Of a stretch of DNA of 64,000 bases, positions 17,772 through 26,206 are shown piece by piece. The stretch is from positions 96,800 through 160,799 of the forward strand of contig CABZZR010000001.1 of assembly GCA_902530215.1 (NCBI GenBank), given 5' to 3'. How positions within the stretch are numbered: position 1 is the stretch's first letter; the number at the start of each line of letters is the position of its first letter. Under the pieces are notes generated by a model. The model had not been told where the DNA came from. It did no database searches and saw only the letters and a program-made list of their open reading frames with translations. The stretch is from an uncultured Pelagibacteraceae bacterium. GTDB taxonomy: Bacteria > Pseudomonadota > Alphaproteobacteria > Pelagibacterales > Pelagibacteraceae. A program made the position numbers and the translations under genes.

Positions 17772-17801
17772 TTGAAAAAGATCTTACAAATATTGTATAC
17801 A
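17772..17801 (+). promoter_or_regulatory. Probable promoter of fhs
   Basis: TTGAAA (17772-17777) and TATACA (17796-17801) are 18 bp apart and lie about 30 bp before the fhs start, inside the soxB-fhs divergent gap. Matches to consensus are 5/6 and 4/6. I could not define a comparably good promoter for soxB on the other strand. Confidence 0.42.
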
Positions 17802-17831
17802 TAGTCCACTTTTTTAGATATAGGAGTGCCG

Positions 17832-19517
17832 ATGAGTGGCGTAAAATCTGATATTGAAATAGCAAGAGCGGCAAAAATGCACCCAATTAAAGATGTTCTA
17901 TTAAAAGTTGGGGTGCCAGACGATCCCCATTCTTTCAGTCCAATGGGACGTCATATTGCAAAATTAAACTTAGATTATATTGATGAGTTAAATGATAAAA
18001 AAAGTAATTTAATTTTAGTTACCGCAATTACTCCAACACCAGCGGGTGAAGGGAAAACAACGACTTCCGTTGGTTTAAGTGATGGGCTGAATAAAATTGG
18101 AAAAAAATCAATTGTTTGTTTAAGAGAACCTAGTTTGGGACCATCTTTTGGAATGAAGGGTGGTGCCGCAGGAGGAGGTTATGCGCAGGTAGTACCTATG
18201 GAACAAATTAATTTACATTTTACTGGTGATTTTCATGCTATAACTTCTGCTCATAATTTATTATCTGCTCTAATTGACAACCATATTTACTGGGGAAATA
18301 AATTAAATATTGATGTTGAAAATATAACATGGAAAAGAGTTGTTGATCTAAATGATCGCGCCTTAAGATCAATAAAAATTAATCTTGGCAAACTGAAAAA
18401 TAATATACCTAGAGATGATGGTTTTGATATAACTGTTGCATCAGAAGTAATGGCAATTTTTTGTTTATCCAATAATTTAAATGATTTAGAAAAAAAAATT
18501 GGAAATATTACGATTGGTTATACAAAAGATAAAAAGCCAGTTTACGCAAAAGACTTGAATGCTCAAGGTCCTATGGCGGTATTACTTAAAGAAGCTATTA
18601 GACCAAATGTAACTCAAACATTGGAAAATAATCCAGCTATTATACATGGTGGACCTTTTGCTAACATTGCTCATGGTTGTAATTCGATCATTGCGACCAA
18701 AACTGCATTAAAACTATCCGAATATGTGGTTACTGAAGCTGGGTTTGGTGCAGATCTTGGAGCAGAAAAATTTTTAAATATAAAATGCAGAAAAGCAAAC
18801 ATTAAACCTAATTGTGTAGTTTTGGTAGCAACAATAAGAGCTTTAAAAATGCATGGAGGTGTTGAAAAAGAAGATTTAAAAAAAGAAAATTTGGAAGCAC
18901 TGAAAAAAGGTCTTCCCAATTTAGAAAAACATATAGAAAACGTTAAAAAATTTGGCTTAGAGCTTATTGTTGCAATTAATCATTTTATTACAGATACAGA
19001 AAAAGAAATAAAATTAATCAAGGATCATTGTTTAAAACTTGGTGTAAAAGTTAGTCTTTGTACCCACTGGTCAGAAGGAGGAAAAGGAACAGAAGACTTG
19101 GCAAAAAATGTTGTGGAGCTATGTAAAAAAAATAATAAAGAAAATTTCAATCATCTCTATCCAAATGAGATGCCAATCTTAAAAAAAGTGGAAACTATTG
19201 CTAAGGAAATTTATGGAGCAACTGGAATAGATGTTGATGAAAAAATTAAACAACAGGTAAAAAAAATAGAAGATTCAGGGTTTGGCAAATTTCCTGTATG
19301 TATTGCAAAAACACAATATAGTTTTTCTACTGACCCAAAATTAAAAGGAGCTCCGGTCGGTCATAGTTTACCCATTAGAGAAATTAAATTATCAAGTGGA
19401 GCTGAGTTTATTGTTGTAATTTGTGGATCAATAATGACTATGCCAGGCCTACCAAAAATTCCTGCGGCCGATTCTATAAAATTAAATTCTAAAGGAGAAA
19501 TTGAAGGATTGTTTTAA
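17832..19517 (+). CDS. fhs: Formate--tetrahydrofolate ligase
   Basis: Joins formate to THF with ATP, giving 10-formyl-THF, or runs in reverse to make ATP from C1 units. Start chosen at ATG 17832: the Shine-Dalgarno TAGGAG (17821-17826) is 5 nt upstream, whereas the in-frame GTG two codons earlier overlaps that motif. The protein is 561 residues, normal for the family. Seen: P-loop [10 protein letters not shown] near residues 75-84 and the family segment [18 protein letters not shown]. It is divergent from soxB, whose product generates methylene-THF, and convergent with the next gene with only 2 nt between stop codons. In this context it probably recovers energy from methyl groups. Confidence 0.96.
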   Translation: MSGVKSDIEIARAAKMHPIKDVLLKVGVPDDPHSFSPMGRHIAKLNLDYIDELNDKKSNLILVTAITPTPAGEGKTTTSVGLSDGLNKIGKKSIVCLREPSLGPSFGMKGGAAGGGYAQVVPMEQINLHFTGDFHAITSAHNLLSALIDNHIYWGNKLNIDVENITWKRVVDLNDRALRSIKINLGKLKNNIPRDDGFDITVASEVMAIFCLSNNLNDLEKKIGNITIGYTKDKKPVYAKDLNAQGPMAVLLKEAIRPNVTQTLENNPAIIHGGPFANIAHGCNSIIATKTALKLSEYVVTEAGFGADLGAEKFLNIKCRKANIKPNCVVLVATIRALKMHGGVEKEDLKKENLEALKKGLPNLEKHIENVKKFGLELIVAINHFITDTEKEIKLIKDHCLKLGVKVSLCTHWSEGGKGTEDLAKNVVELCKKNNKENFNHLYPNEMPILKKVETIAKEIYGATGIDVDEKIKQQVKKIEDSGFGKFPVCIAKTQYSFSTDPKLKGAPVGHSLPIREIKLSSGAEFIVVICGSIMTMPGLPKIPAADSIKLNSKGEIEGLF

Positions 19518-19519
19518 TT

Positions 19520-21001
19520 TTAACCCATTGTAAATGGGTCACTCATAGGTTTATCAGATGTATTGAACCATGTTGTTTTAATTCTCGTATAATCTTTAAT
19601 TGATTCAATTCCAGCTTCTTTTCCATAACCACTATCTTTCATGCCCCCAAAAGGAGCTGAGGGTGATATTAACCGGTAGGTATTTACAAAAGTAATTCCA
19701 GCACGAATTGCCTTTGAAACTCTTAAGCCTCTAGCTAAATCTTTGGTGTATATACCTGAGGATAAGCCGAACTGATTATCGTTCATTTTACTAATTACCT
19801 CTTCCTCCTTTTCAAATTGCATAACTGAAAGAATAGGTCCAAAAAGCTCATTTTCAGCTGTAGGCAAGTTATGATCTTCGCATTCAATAATAGTTGCAGG
19901 AAAATAATAACCTTTATTTGATAAATTATGTCTTTTTCCTCCGCATCTTATTTTTCCACCTTGATCAATAGTAAGTTTTATATTTTTTTCAATTATTTCT
20001 AATTGCTTTAAACTATTAAGAGGTCCCATTTGAGTATCAGAGGACATAGGACTACCCAATTTTATTTTTTTTGCACGGTTAATTAATTTATCTAAAAATT
20101 CTTTATAAATACCTTTTTGCAAATATAACCTAGATCCAGCTATACAACTTTGGCCGCTTGCTCCAAAAATACCTGCAGTAATTCCGTTTAATGCATTTTC
20201 TTGATCTGCATCTTCAAATACTGCTACTGGACTTTTTCCTCCTAATTCTAAACTAACTTGTGATAAATTTTCAGCAGAATTTCTTATTATATGTCTCGCC
20301 GTTTCTGGTCCCCCAGTGAAAGCTATTCTTTCAACATTTTTATGACTGGTTAGTGTTTTTCCGCAAGGATCACCAAATCCTGTTATTACATTCACTACAC
20401 CCTTGGGTATTCCGGTTTTTTCTATTAACTTTGCAAATTCAAACATTGTTGCTGGTGCTAACTCCGAAGATTTAATCACAACAGTATTTCCCATAGCTAG
20501 AGCTGGCGCAAGTTTAACAGCGGTTAATAACATTTGAGAGTTCCAAGGAATTATAGCGGCAATCACTCCAATAGGTTCTCTTGTAGTAATAACTTGCATG
20601 TCGGGTTTATCTATTGGCAGAACAGTCCCTTCTACCTTGTCAGCTAAACCTGCAAAATAATCATAATATTCAGCAATATAATTGGCTTGGGTTTTTGTCT
20701 CTCTAAAAAGCTTTCCTGTATCTATTGTTTCTACTTTTCCTAATAGCTCAGCATTTTCTCTCAATTGATTTGCTATAGCTCTTAAGTAATTTGCTCTTTC
20801 TCTTGGCATTAATTTGGGCCATTTTCCTTCAAACGCTATTTGGGCAGCTTCGACTGCCTTGTTAACATCTTTAATGCTTGCTTCTGGAACGATAGCCCAT
20901 GGTTCATTAGTTTCTGGATTTAAACTTTCAAAAGTTTTTTTATTTTCAGAATCAATCCATTCGCCGTTAATATACATTTTATATTCTTTAAGTTTAGTCA
21001 T
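19520..21001 (-). CDS. NAD(P)-dependent aldehyde dehydrogenase
   Basis: Oxidises an aldehyde to an acid in the cytosol; 493 residues. Seen: PWN with Asn154, LELGGKSP with catalytic Glu252, and GQSC with nucleophile Cys286. It resembles betaine-aldehyde and semialdehyde dehydrogenases, but specificity is not readable. It is the last gene of a four-gene operon (luciferase-like monooxygenase, AA_synth protein, alpha/beta hydrolase, this enzyme) and overlaps the hydrolase gene by 8 nt. The context suggests it oxidises an aldehyde released by the monooxygenase and hydrolase steps. Confidence 0.9.
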   Translation of the reverse strand: MTKLKEYKMYINGEWIDSENKKTFESLNPETNEPWAIVPEASIKDVNKAVEAAQIAFEGKWPKLMPRERANYLRAIANQLRENAELLGKVETIDTGKLFRETKTQANYIAEYYDYFAGLADKVEGTVLPIDKPDMQVITTREPIGVIAAIIPWNSQMLLTAVKLAPALAMGNTVVIKSSELAPATMFEFAKLIEKTGIPKGVVNVITGFGDPCGKTLTSHKNVERIAFTGGPETARHIIRNSAENLSQVSLELGGKSPVAVFEDADQENALNGITAGIFGASGQSCIAGSRLYLQKGIYKEFLDKLINRAKKIKLGSPMSSDTQMGPLNSLKQLEIIEKNIKLTIDQGGKIRCGGKRHNLSNKGYYFPATIIECEDHNLPTAENELFGPILSVMQFEKEEEVISKMNDNQFGLSSGIYTKDLARGLRVSKAIRAGITFVNTYRLISPSAPFGGMKDSGYGKEAGIESIKDYTRIKTTWFNTSDKPMSDPFTMG

Positions 21002-21785
21002 TATTCTGGTCTATGAAATTTTTAAAAATTATATTAACGTCTTCAGAGCATTCTATACTACAAAGATGTTTTCCATTCTTTATTTCGATAAAGTTGCTAC
21101 CTTGAATCATTTTACTTAAATTTCTTGACATTTCAGGAGTAGATCCTACATCATTTTCGCCTGTAGTTATAAGTGTATTAACATATATATCTTTTAAAAT
21201 ACTATCATTATCAATAAAATTCGCAAAAAGTTCATAGCACTTTAAAAAATCTGTTCTTTTATTTTTTTCTAAAATTGAATAAATCTTTTTACAAATATCA
21301 GGATTTTTTTTTGAATATTCATCCGATAGCCATCTTTTTAAAGCTGATTGTTTTGAAGCTGGTTTGTTCATTTTAGCAACTTCAAGTCTATTTAGAACAA
21401 TCCTTTTTTGCTCTTCAGACCTTTTGTATATTGACCCATGAATAATTAAAGATTTTAACATTGAATGATGTTTGTAAGCAAAATGTCTGGCTATAAGAGC
21501 TCCTAGTGAAAAACCAACTAAATGAATCTTGTTAAAATTTAATTCTCTAATTAATCTAAGAAGTTGCTTAGAGAAATCTTCAAAACTTACTTTAGAATTT
21601 TTTAAAGGCGTTTTCCCATGTCCGAGTAAATCATATGTTAAGGTAGTATAGCTTTTGAAAAAATTAATTTGTGGATACCAAATTTCCTTTGTTAAACCAA
21701 CTCCGTGTATAAAAACTACTGGAGTTTTTTCATTATTTTTTTCTAGCGAATAAGATGTGCCAAAGGAATCAACTTTGCTTATCAT
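20994..21785 (-). CDS. Alpha/beta hydrolase
   Basis: A 263-residue alpha/beta-fold hydrolase. Seen: oxyanion-loop HGVGLTKEIW at 27-36, nucleophile elbow GFSLG with Ser93, a likely acid in GENDVG, and a C-terminal His in NGKHLCSIE. It is similar to ester, lactone or enol-lactone hydrolases of catabolic pathways. It lies between the AA_synth gene (5 nt gap) and the aldehyde dehydrogenase (8 nt overlap), so it is surely co-transcribed. The substrate is unknown. No signal peptide is present, so it acts in the cytoplasm. Confidence 0.85.
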   Translation of the reverse strand: MISKVDSFGTSYSLEKNNEKTPVVFIHGVGLTKEIWYPQINFFKSYTTLTYDLLGHGKTPLKNSKVSFEDFSKQLLRLIRELNFNKIHLVGFSLGALIARHFAYKHHSMLKSLIIHGSIYKRSEEQKRIVLNRLEVAKMNKPASKQSALKRWLSDEYSKKNPDICKKIYSILEKNKRTDFLKCYELFANFIDNDSILKDIYVNTLITTGENDVGSTPEMSRNLSKMIQGSNFIEIKNGKHLCSIECSEDVNIIFKNFIDQNND

Positions 21786-21790
21786 TAAAT

Positions 21791-22381
21791 TTATTTTGGA
21801 TTTTTTATACCCATTTCTTTCATATCTTGATATCGATCCCCAGTTCTTGCGTGAGCTCTTCCACCTGGTGAACCACCAATAGCTATAACAATCTCATTAG
21901 GACAAGGAGCATCATGAATATTAAATTCATGAGTCAAATAATATGGTCTTAATCCGCTGTCAGTCTTATGCATCATAGGAATAGAAATTTTACATCCAGC
22001 AGGTCCTCTCGTGTTTGTAAAACTTAAGTAAGAAGTGCCTCCTACAGCATCTCTAAATTTGTTTCCAAATCTAAGAGTATGAATAAAAGCTGAAGCATGT
22101 TCAATTTCACCTTCTATGCCTACAACGCCAGCCTTACCATACGCTAATACTTTATCTCCTGATCCTATTTCTTTAATAAGTTCAGGTACCAAAATATCTC
22201 CAAGCTTTGGTGCTAGATCAAGAATTTCGGGTTTTAAATCCTCAACAAACCCTCTACCTATCCATGGATTTTTAATTACTGCTGCAACTGAAACAAGAAC
22301 AACAGGTTTTTTTGCTTCTTTGCCACCTTCAATAAAAGTTTTGTCGACAAACTTATTAATTTTTCTTAAATTTAAATCCAT
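21791..22381 (-). CDS. AA_synth (DUF1185) family protein
   Basis: A 196-residue protein of the family named 'amino acid synthesis' (PF06684, DUF1185), whose biochemical role is not established. Visible conserved features are the PWIGRGFVEDL segment, a glycine-rich GKAGVVGIEGEIEHASA stretch and the C-terminal GGRAHAR. Family members are commonly found beside luciferase-like monooxygenases and aldehyde dehydrogenases, as here. It lies 2 nt after the monooxygenase and 5 nt before the hydrolase. No membrane segment or signal peptide. Confidence 0.75.
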   Translation of the reverse strand: MDLNLRKINKFVDKTFIEGGKEAKKPVVLVSVAAVIKNPWIGRGFVEDLKPEILDLAPKLGDILVPELIKEIGSGDKVLAYGKAGVVGIEGEIEHASAFIHTLRFGNKFRDAVGGTSYLSFTNTRGPAGCKISIPMMHKTDSGLRPYYLTHEFNIHDAPCPNEIVIAIGGSPGGRAHARTGDRYQDMKEMGIKNPK

Positions 22382-22383
22382 TC

Positions 22384-23550
22384 TTAACTTGCTTGTTTTA
22401 CAGATGTTTTTGAAAAATTTATTTTTGGAATAACTTCATCGTTAAAAAGTTTAATACTTCTCATCGCATCCTCATGTTTTACACCAGGCATATTTGACCA
22501 AACTTGTAAATTTTGTAGGTTTAGCTCTAATTTTAACTCTTTTATTTTTTCAACAACATAATCTGGTGTTCCAAATAGCATATTTCTTTTATGTAAAAAA
22601 TCATAATTTAATAAGTCTAACTTTCCCTTTGTTTCAGGAAGTGCTTCACCTGGATCCATATGATTTCCTAAACCTCTCCAGTGACAAACCCATCTCATAT
22701 AATTTACCATTTGTTCTCCAGCCATTTTTTTTGCATCTTCCATTGTTTCTGCAACAAACATATCTCTAACTAAAGAAATCCCTTCTCCTAAAGGTACATC
22801 TCTTTTTTCTGCTTCAGATTTTGCATTTTTATAGATTTCAAATCTTTTTTTTAAAGTTTTAACTGTAGGTATCCACATTATACAATTTATTCCATTTTTT
22901 GCTGCCCATTCAATTGATCCTGTGGAGTCAACTACCTGCCATAATGGTGGGTGAGGTTTTTGGTAGGGTTGCGGTATCACACTAATTTTTTTTATTTGGT
23001 TTGTTTCTAAATCAATAAATTCTTCATTAGGTGGACTCATATCATGTTGCCAAACAAAATTTGGTGAAGGGTAAGTATAAAATTCACCTTGGTGATTAAA
23101 AAATTTTTCTGTCCAAGCCTTTTTCATTACAGCTAATGTTTCCTGAAATAATCTTTTATTTTTTGCCTGGTCTTTTAAATCAGACTCTATGTTCATATGA
23201 ACTGCTTCTCTTCCGTACACTCCTCTACCAATTCCAACTTCTACTCTACCTTTGGAAAGATGATCTAATGAGGCGATATCTTCAGCAAGTCTTATTGGAT
23301 TCCAAAATGTAATTACATTGCAAGCTTGGCCTAATCTTATTTGTTTAGTTCTTGCGGCAATATCTGTGCACATCATTAGTGGGTTGGGTTGAGACTCCAT
23401 GCCCTCATGGTTGAAATGATGTTCGGTAAACCAAATTGAATCCCAATTATTCTTGTCGCAATATAATGCTATATCTCGAGCATTGTCCAATATTTCTGTG
23501 TATGGTTTTTTTTTCCAATTTGTTATATTACAAAAATACCCAATTTTCAC
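22384..23550 (-). CDS. Luciferase-like (LLM) flavin-dependent monooxygenase
   Basis: Bacterial-luciferase-fold monooxygenase that uses reduced FMN and O2. I place the start at GTG 23548-23550 because the Shine-Dalgarno AAGGAG (23557-23562) directly abuts the upstream ATG at 23556 but is 6 nt from the GTG; this gives 388 residues beginning at KIGYFCN. Seen: the typical TEHHFNHEG segment and the LDHLSKGRVEVGIGRG flavin-binding region. It opens the four-gene operon 23550-19520. LLM enzymes oxidise sulfonates, amines, ketones or N-heterocycles; the substrate here is not determined. The 122 bp upstream region carries its promoter. Confidence 0.88.
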   Translation of the reverse strand: MKIGYFCNITNWKKKPYTEILDNARDIALYCDKNNWDSIWFTEHHFNHEGMESQPNPLMMCTDIAARTKQIRLGQACNVITFWNPIRLAEDIASLDHLSKGRVEVGIGRGVYGREAVHMNIESDLKDQAKNKRLFQETLAVMKKAWTEKFFNHQGEFYTYPSPNFVWQHDMSPPNEEFIDLETNQIKKISVIPQPYQKPHPPLWQVVDSTGSIEWAAKNGINCIMWIPTVKTLKKRFEIYKNAKSEAEKRDVPLGEGISLVRDMFVAETMEDAKKMAGEQMVNYMRWVCHWRGLGNHMDPGEALPETKGKLDLLNYDFLHKRNMLFGTPDYVVEKIKELKLELNLQNLQVWSNMPGVKHEDAMRSIKLFNDEVIPKINFSKTSVKQAS

Positions 23551-23678
23551 CAGCATCTCCTTAAAAAAATTAAGTCGACCGATCCCACTTTCGTAATATA
23601 CGACGAGTTATGTGTCGCTTTGATTTATTAAGATTAAACTAAGAATAAAAATAATGCAACCAGCAATAATTTTAAAAA

Positions 23679-24020
23679 CTAATCTACCTTAATATTATTC
23701 ATTGTATTTACTATAATTACACCAATAATAATAAAGCCTAATCCAATTACAGTTGGAATATTTGGGATTTGATTGTATTTAAAAACCCCAATAATAGTTA
23801 TAGCTGCAATTCCTAAACCAGACCAAGTTGCATAAGTTACTCCAATTGAAATAAAACTCACTACGTGAGACAATAAATAATAGGAAAAACATATTGTAAT
23901 TAAACAAAGAATGCTTGGTATCCATTTTGTGAAACCTTGTGTGTCTTTTACAAAACTTGTACCAGTAATTTCTAAAACTATTGCAAATGCTAGAAATATA
24001 TATGCGTAAGTTAGATTCAT
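23679..24020 (-). CDS. Small multidrug resistance (SMR/EmrE family) transporter
   Basis: Four-helix inner-membrane transporter of 113 residues. The conserved membrane glutamate of helix 1 is at position 17 (EmrE Glu14 equivalent) and YATWSGLG marks helix 3. SMR proteins export quaternary cations or guanidinium, or import osmolytes such as betaine. Its start overlaps the stop of the preceding cupin gene by 4 nt, and a methyltransferase precedes that. A role in exporting or importing a methylated amine fits the surroundings but is inference. Confidence 0.88.
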   Translation of the reverse strand: MNLTYAYIFLAFAIVLEITGTSFVKDTQGFTKWIPSILCLITICFSYYLLSHVVSFISIGVTYATWSGLGIAAITIIGVFKYNQIPNIPTVIGLGFIIIGVIIVNTMNNIKVD

Positions 24021-24445
24021 TTTTCTGATTTAAAATTCTGATTATAACCTGCTCTAGGGTTTTTTCTCAAACCAAAAGGGCCAGGAATAAACAAAGTTAA
24101 GGGTTTTGTATTCGGTTCTAAATCAACTCTATGTAAGTTGTCAGCAGAGCGAAAACCAATATATCCCGGTTTTCTCCAATGTTTTCCTTCTTTTAAAGTT
24201 TCCCAATAACCACCTCTTAGAACAATTGTAATATATGGACAAAGATGATTGTGAACTCCTTCGCCATGATCATCATCTAACATTTCGTGAATTAGTATAT
24301 TAAAAGGAAACCATTTTGGCCTATATCTAAAAAGAAGGTAATATCTATTCATCCAAGGTTTAGCATTTTTGTAATTTGGATGGTCAGGCCCACGATCTAA
24401 AACTAATTTTTTTCTTCCTAATTTCTCAAGTAATTTTAAAAACAT
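24017..24445 (-). CDS. Cupin-fold protein
   Basis: A 142-residue single-domain cupin. The metal-site pattern is visible: His65 and His67 in GVHNHLCP, Glu82, and His105 in LHRVDLE, so it can bind Fe, Mn or Zn. It resembles 2-oxoglutarate-independent cupins of unknown function rather than a named enzyme. It lies between a SAM methyltransferase (1 nt gap) and an SMR transporter (4 nt overlap), forming a three-gene unit divergent from betaine-homocysteine methyltransferase. No signal peptide. Confidence 0.65.
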   Translation of the reverse strand: MFLKLLEKLGRKKLVLDRGPDHPNYKNAKPWMNRYYLLFRYRPKWFPFNILIHEMLDDDHGEGVHNHLCPYITIVLRGGYWETLKEGKHWRKPGYIGFRSADNLHRVDLEPNTKPLTLFIPGPFGLRKNPRAGYNQNFKSEK

Positions 24446-24446
24446 T

Positions 24447-25076
24447 TTATTTTATTATTTCTACTAAGCATAGCCATGCGTTTACATCTTTGCTTGCTAT
24501 ATAGTCTGACTTAAAAAACTCTTTTACATTCCACAAATTTTTATCAGTTAATTCTTTAATTTTTTTATCAAAACCATATTCTTCATAAATTCCTTCATTA
24601 ATAGTAAAACAAATTAAACCTTTGTTTTTAGTAATTCTAATAAATTCATTTAATGCATTAGGTTTTACATGGCCAAATGTAAAAGTACCTACGCACATTA
24701 TTGCATCGTATGTATTATTATTTACTTTTATCGGTTTATTTAAATCAACCTGATGAAGATTTTGATAATATCCTTCTGGAACTAAATCTAATAATTTTTT
24801 TGATAAATCCATTCCATCAATATTCAAATAATTATGTCTCTTTAATTCAACTCCTACAAGTCCGGTTCCACAGCCTGCATCTAATATTTTAATATTTTTA
24901 TCTTTTGAATATTTTATAAATGTGTTTACAGTTTCTTTGGGACCGGTATAATCCCATTCGATCATATCTTGATCATATTTATTTTTGATACCCCATTCAT
25001 CATAATACTTCATGACTTCGTCAGTAGTTTTTAGCTTATAAATAGGTATTTTGTTTCCAACATCTTTTTGGGCCAT
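24447..25076 (-). CDS. Class I SAM-dependent methyltransferase
   Basis: A 209-residue methyltransferase when started at the ATG 25074-25076; the longer frame begins with a TTG five codons upstream and has no ribosome-binding site. Motif I, LDAGCGTG, lies near residues 65-72, followed by the acidic GMDLS after strand 2. The C-terminal part carries the usual seven-strand core. Substrate is unknown. It is the first gene of a unit with the cupin and the SMR transporter, 56 bp from the divergent BHMT gene, so a link to methyl metabolism is plausible but not shown. Confidence 0.75.
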   Translation of the reverse strand: MAQKDVGNKIPIYKLKTTDEVMKYYDEWGIKNKYDQDMIEWDYTGPKETVNTFIKYSKDKNIKILDAGCGTGLVGVELKRHNYLNIDGMDLSKKLLDLVPEGYYQNLHQVDLNKPIKVNNNTYDAIMCVGTFTFGHVKPNALNEFIRITKNKGLICFTINEGIYEEYGFDKKIKELTDKNLWNVKEFFKSDYIASKDVNAWLCLVEIIK

Positions 25077-25132
25077 AAATAAATTTATCAATTATTTGAT
25101 GGCTAAACAATTGTATTTTAAAAATACTTAAA

Positions 25133-26197
25133 ATGTGGTTAGCTAATCTAATGGGAAAAAATCTAATTGAGAGACTTGATAAAGGACCTATTCTTTGTGC
25201 AGAAGGATATCTTTTTGCAATGGAAAGAAGAGGATATTTACAAGCTGGAGCTTTTGTCCCCGAAGTAGTTTTGGAACATCCAGAGGTAGTTTCTCAACTA
25301 CATAGAGAATTTATTAGAGCTGGCAGTGATGTAGTTCAAGCTTTTACTTATTATGGGCATAGAGAAAAATTAAGAATAATTGGAAAAGAAAAACTTCTTG
25401 AGCCACTTCAAAAAAACGCACTAAAAATTGCAAAGGATGCGAGAAATGAATTTAAAGATTTAGATTTGATGGTAGCTGGAAATGTTGCCAATACAAATAT
25501 TTATGATCCAAATGATAAAAAAAGTAATGTTGAATGTCAAAAAATGTTTGAAGAACAAATTGGTTGGGCAAAAGAATCTGGTGTTGATTTTATAATTGCT
25601 GAAACAATAACTTGGGTCGAAGAATTAAAAATAGCACTTAAAGTTATAAAAGATGCTGGGTTAATTGCGGTTTGTAATTATGCATTTAGGAGAGATGGTA
25701 AAACAAGAGAAGGCATTTCACCAGGTGAAGCATGTAAAATTTTAGAGGATAATGGCGCTGATGTTGTTGGACTAAATTGTTTTAGAGGACCAAAAATGAC
25801 AATGAAACTTTTGCCTGAAATAAGAAAAAGTGTTTCTTGCCATGTTGCTGCTTTACCAGTTCCATATAGGACAACTGAAAAAAATCCAGGTTTTTTAAAT
25901 CAAGTTGATGAAGGCTGTAACTGTATACCTGGTGGTAACGCTTTTCCTGTCGCATTAGATAACTTATATTGTAACAGATATGAGATGGCTGAGTTTGCAA
26001 AAGAATGTGTTGACAAAAAAATAAATTTTATAGGAATTTGTTGTGGAGCAGAACCTCATCATGTGCGTGAAATGGCAGTTGCTTTAGGTAGAAAACCTAT
26101 TGCATATAAATACTACCCTGATATGACAAAACATTACGCACATGGATCAGATAAAACTTTAAAAAAACATAATACCGACGCAGCAAAAACATTATAA
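25133..26197 (+). CDS. Betaine--homocysteine S-methyltransferase
   Basis: Transfers a methyl group from glycine betaine to homocysteine, giving dimethylglycine and methionine. The 354-residue protein is a homocysteine-methyltransferase barrel with the zinc ligands Cys216 in GLNCFRG and Cys303-Cys304 in GICCGAEP; the spacing nearly equals that of human BHMT. The gene directly precedes dimethylglycine dehydrogenase (9 nt gap), which makes betaine the expected donor. An alternative start six codons in (MGKNLIERL) is possible because no clear Shine-Dalgarno precedes either ATG. Other homocysteine methyltransferases (MmuM type) are less likely given the neighbour. Confidence 0.88.
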   Translation: MWLANLMGKNLIERLDKGPILCAEGYLFAMERRGYLQAGAFVPEVVLEHPEVVSQLHREFIRAGSDVVQAFTYYGHREKLRIIGKEKLLEPLQKNALKIAKDARNEFKDLDLMVAGNVANTNIYDPNDKKSNVECQKMFEEQIGWAKESGVDFIIAETITWVEELKIALKVIKDAGLIAVCNYAFRRDGKTREGISPGEACKILEDNGADVVGLNCFRGPKMTMKLLPEIRKSVSCHVAALPVPYRTTEKNPGFLNQVDEGCNCIPGGNAFPVALDNLYCNRYEMAEFAKECVDKKINFIGICCGAEPHHVREMAVALGRKPIAYKYYPDMTKHYAHGSDKTLKKHNTDAAKTL

Positions 26198-26206
26198 AAC
26201 TAATTG

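Noticed and set aside
23557..23678. Structured RNA in the 122 bp gap upstream of the luciferase-like gene
   Set aside because: The segment is somewhat richer in G and C and contains GTCGAC and small inverted repeats, but no known riboswitch core; it is best read as the operon's promoter region.
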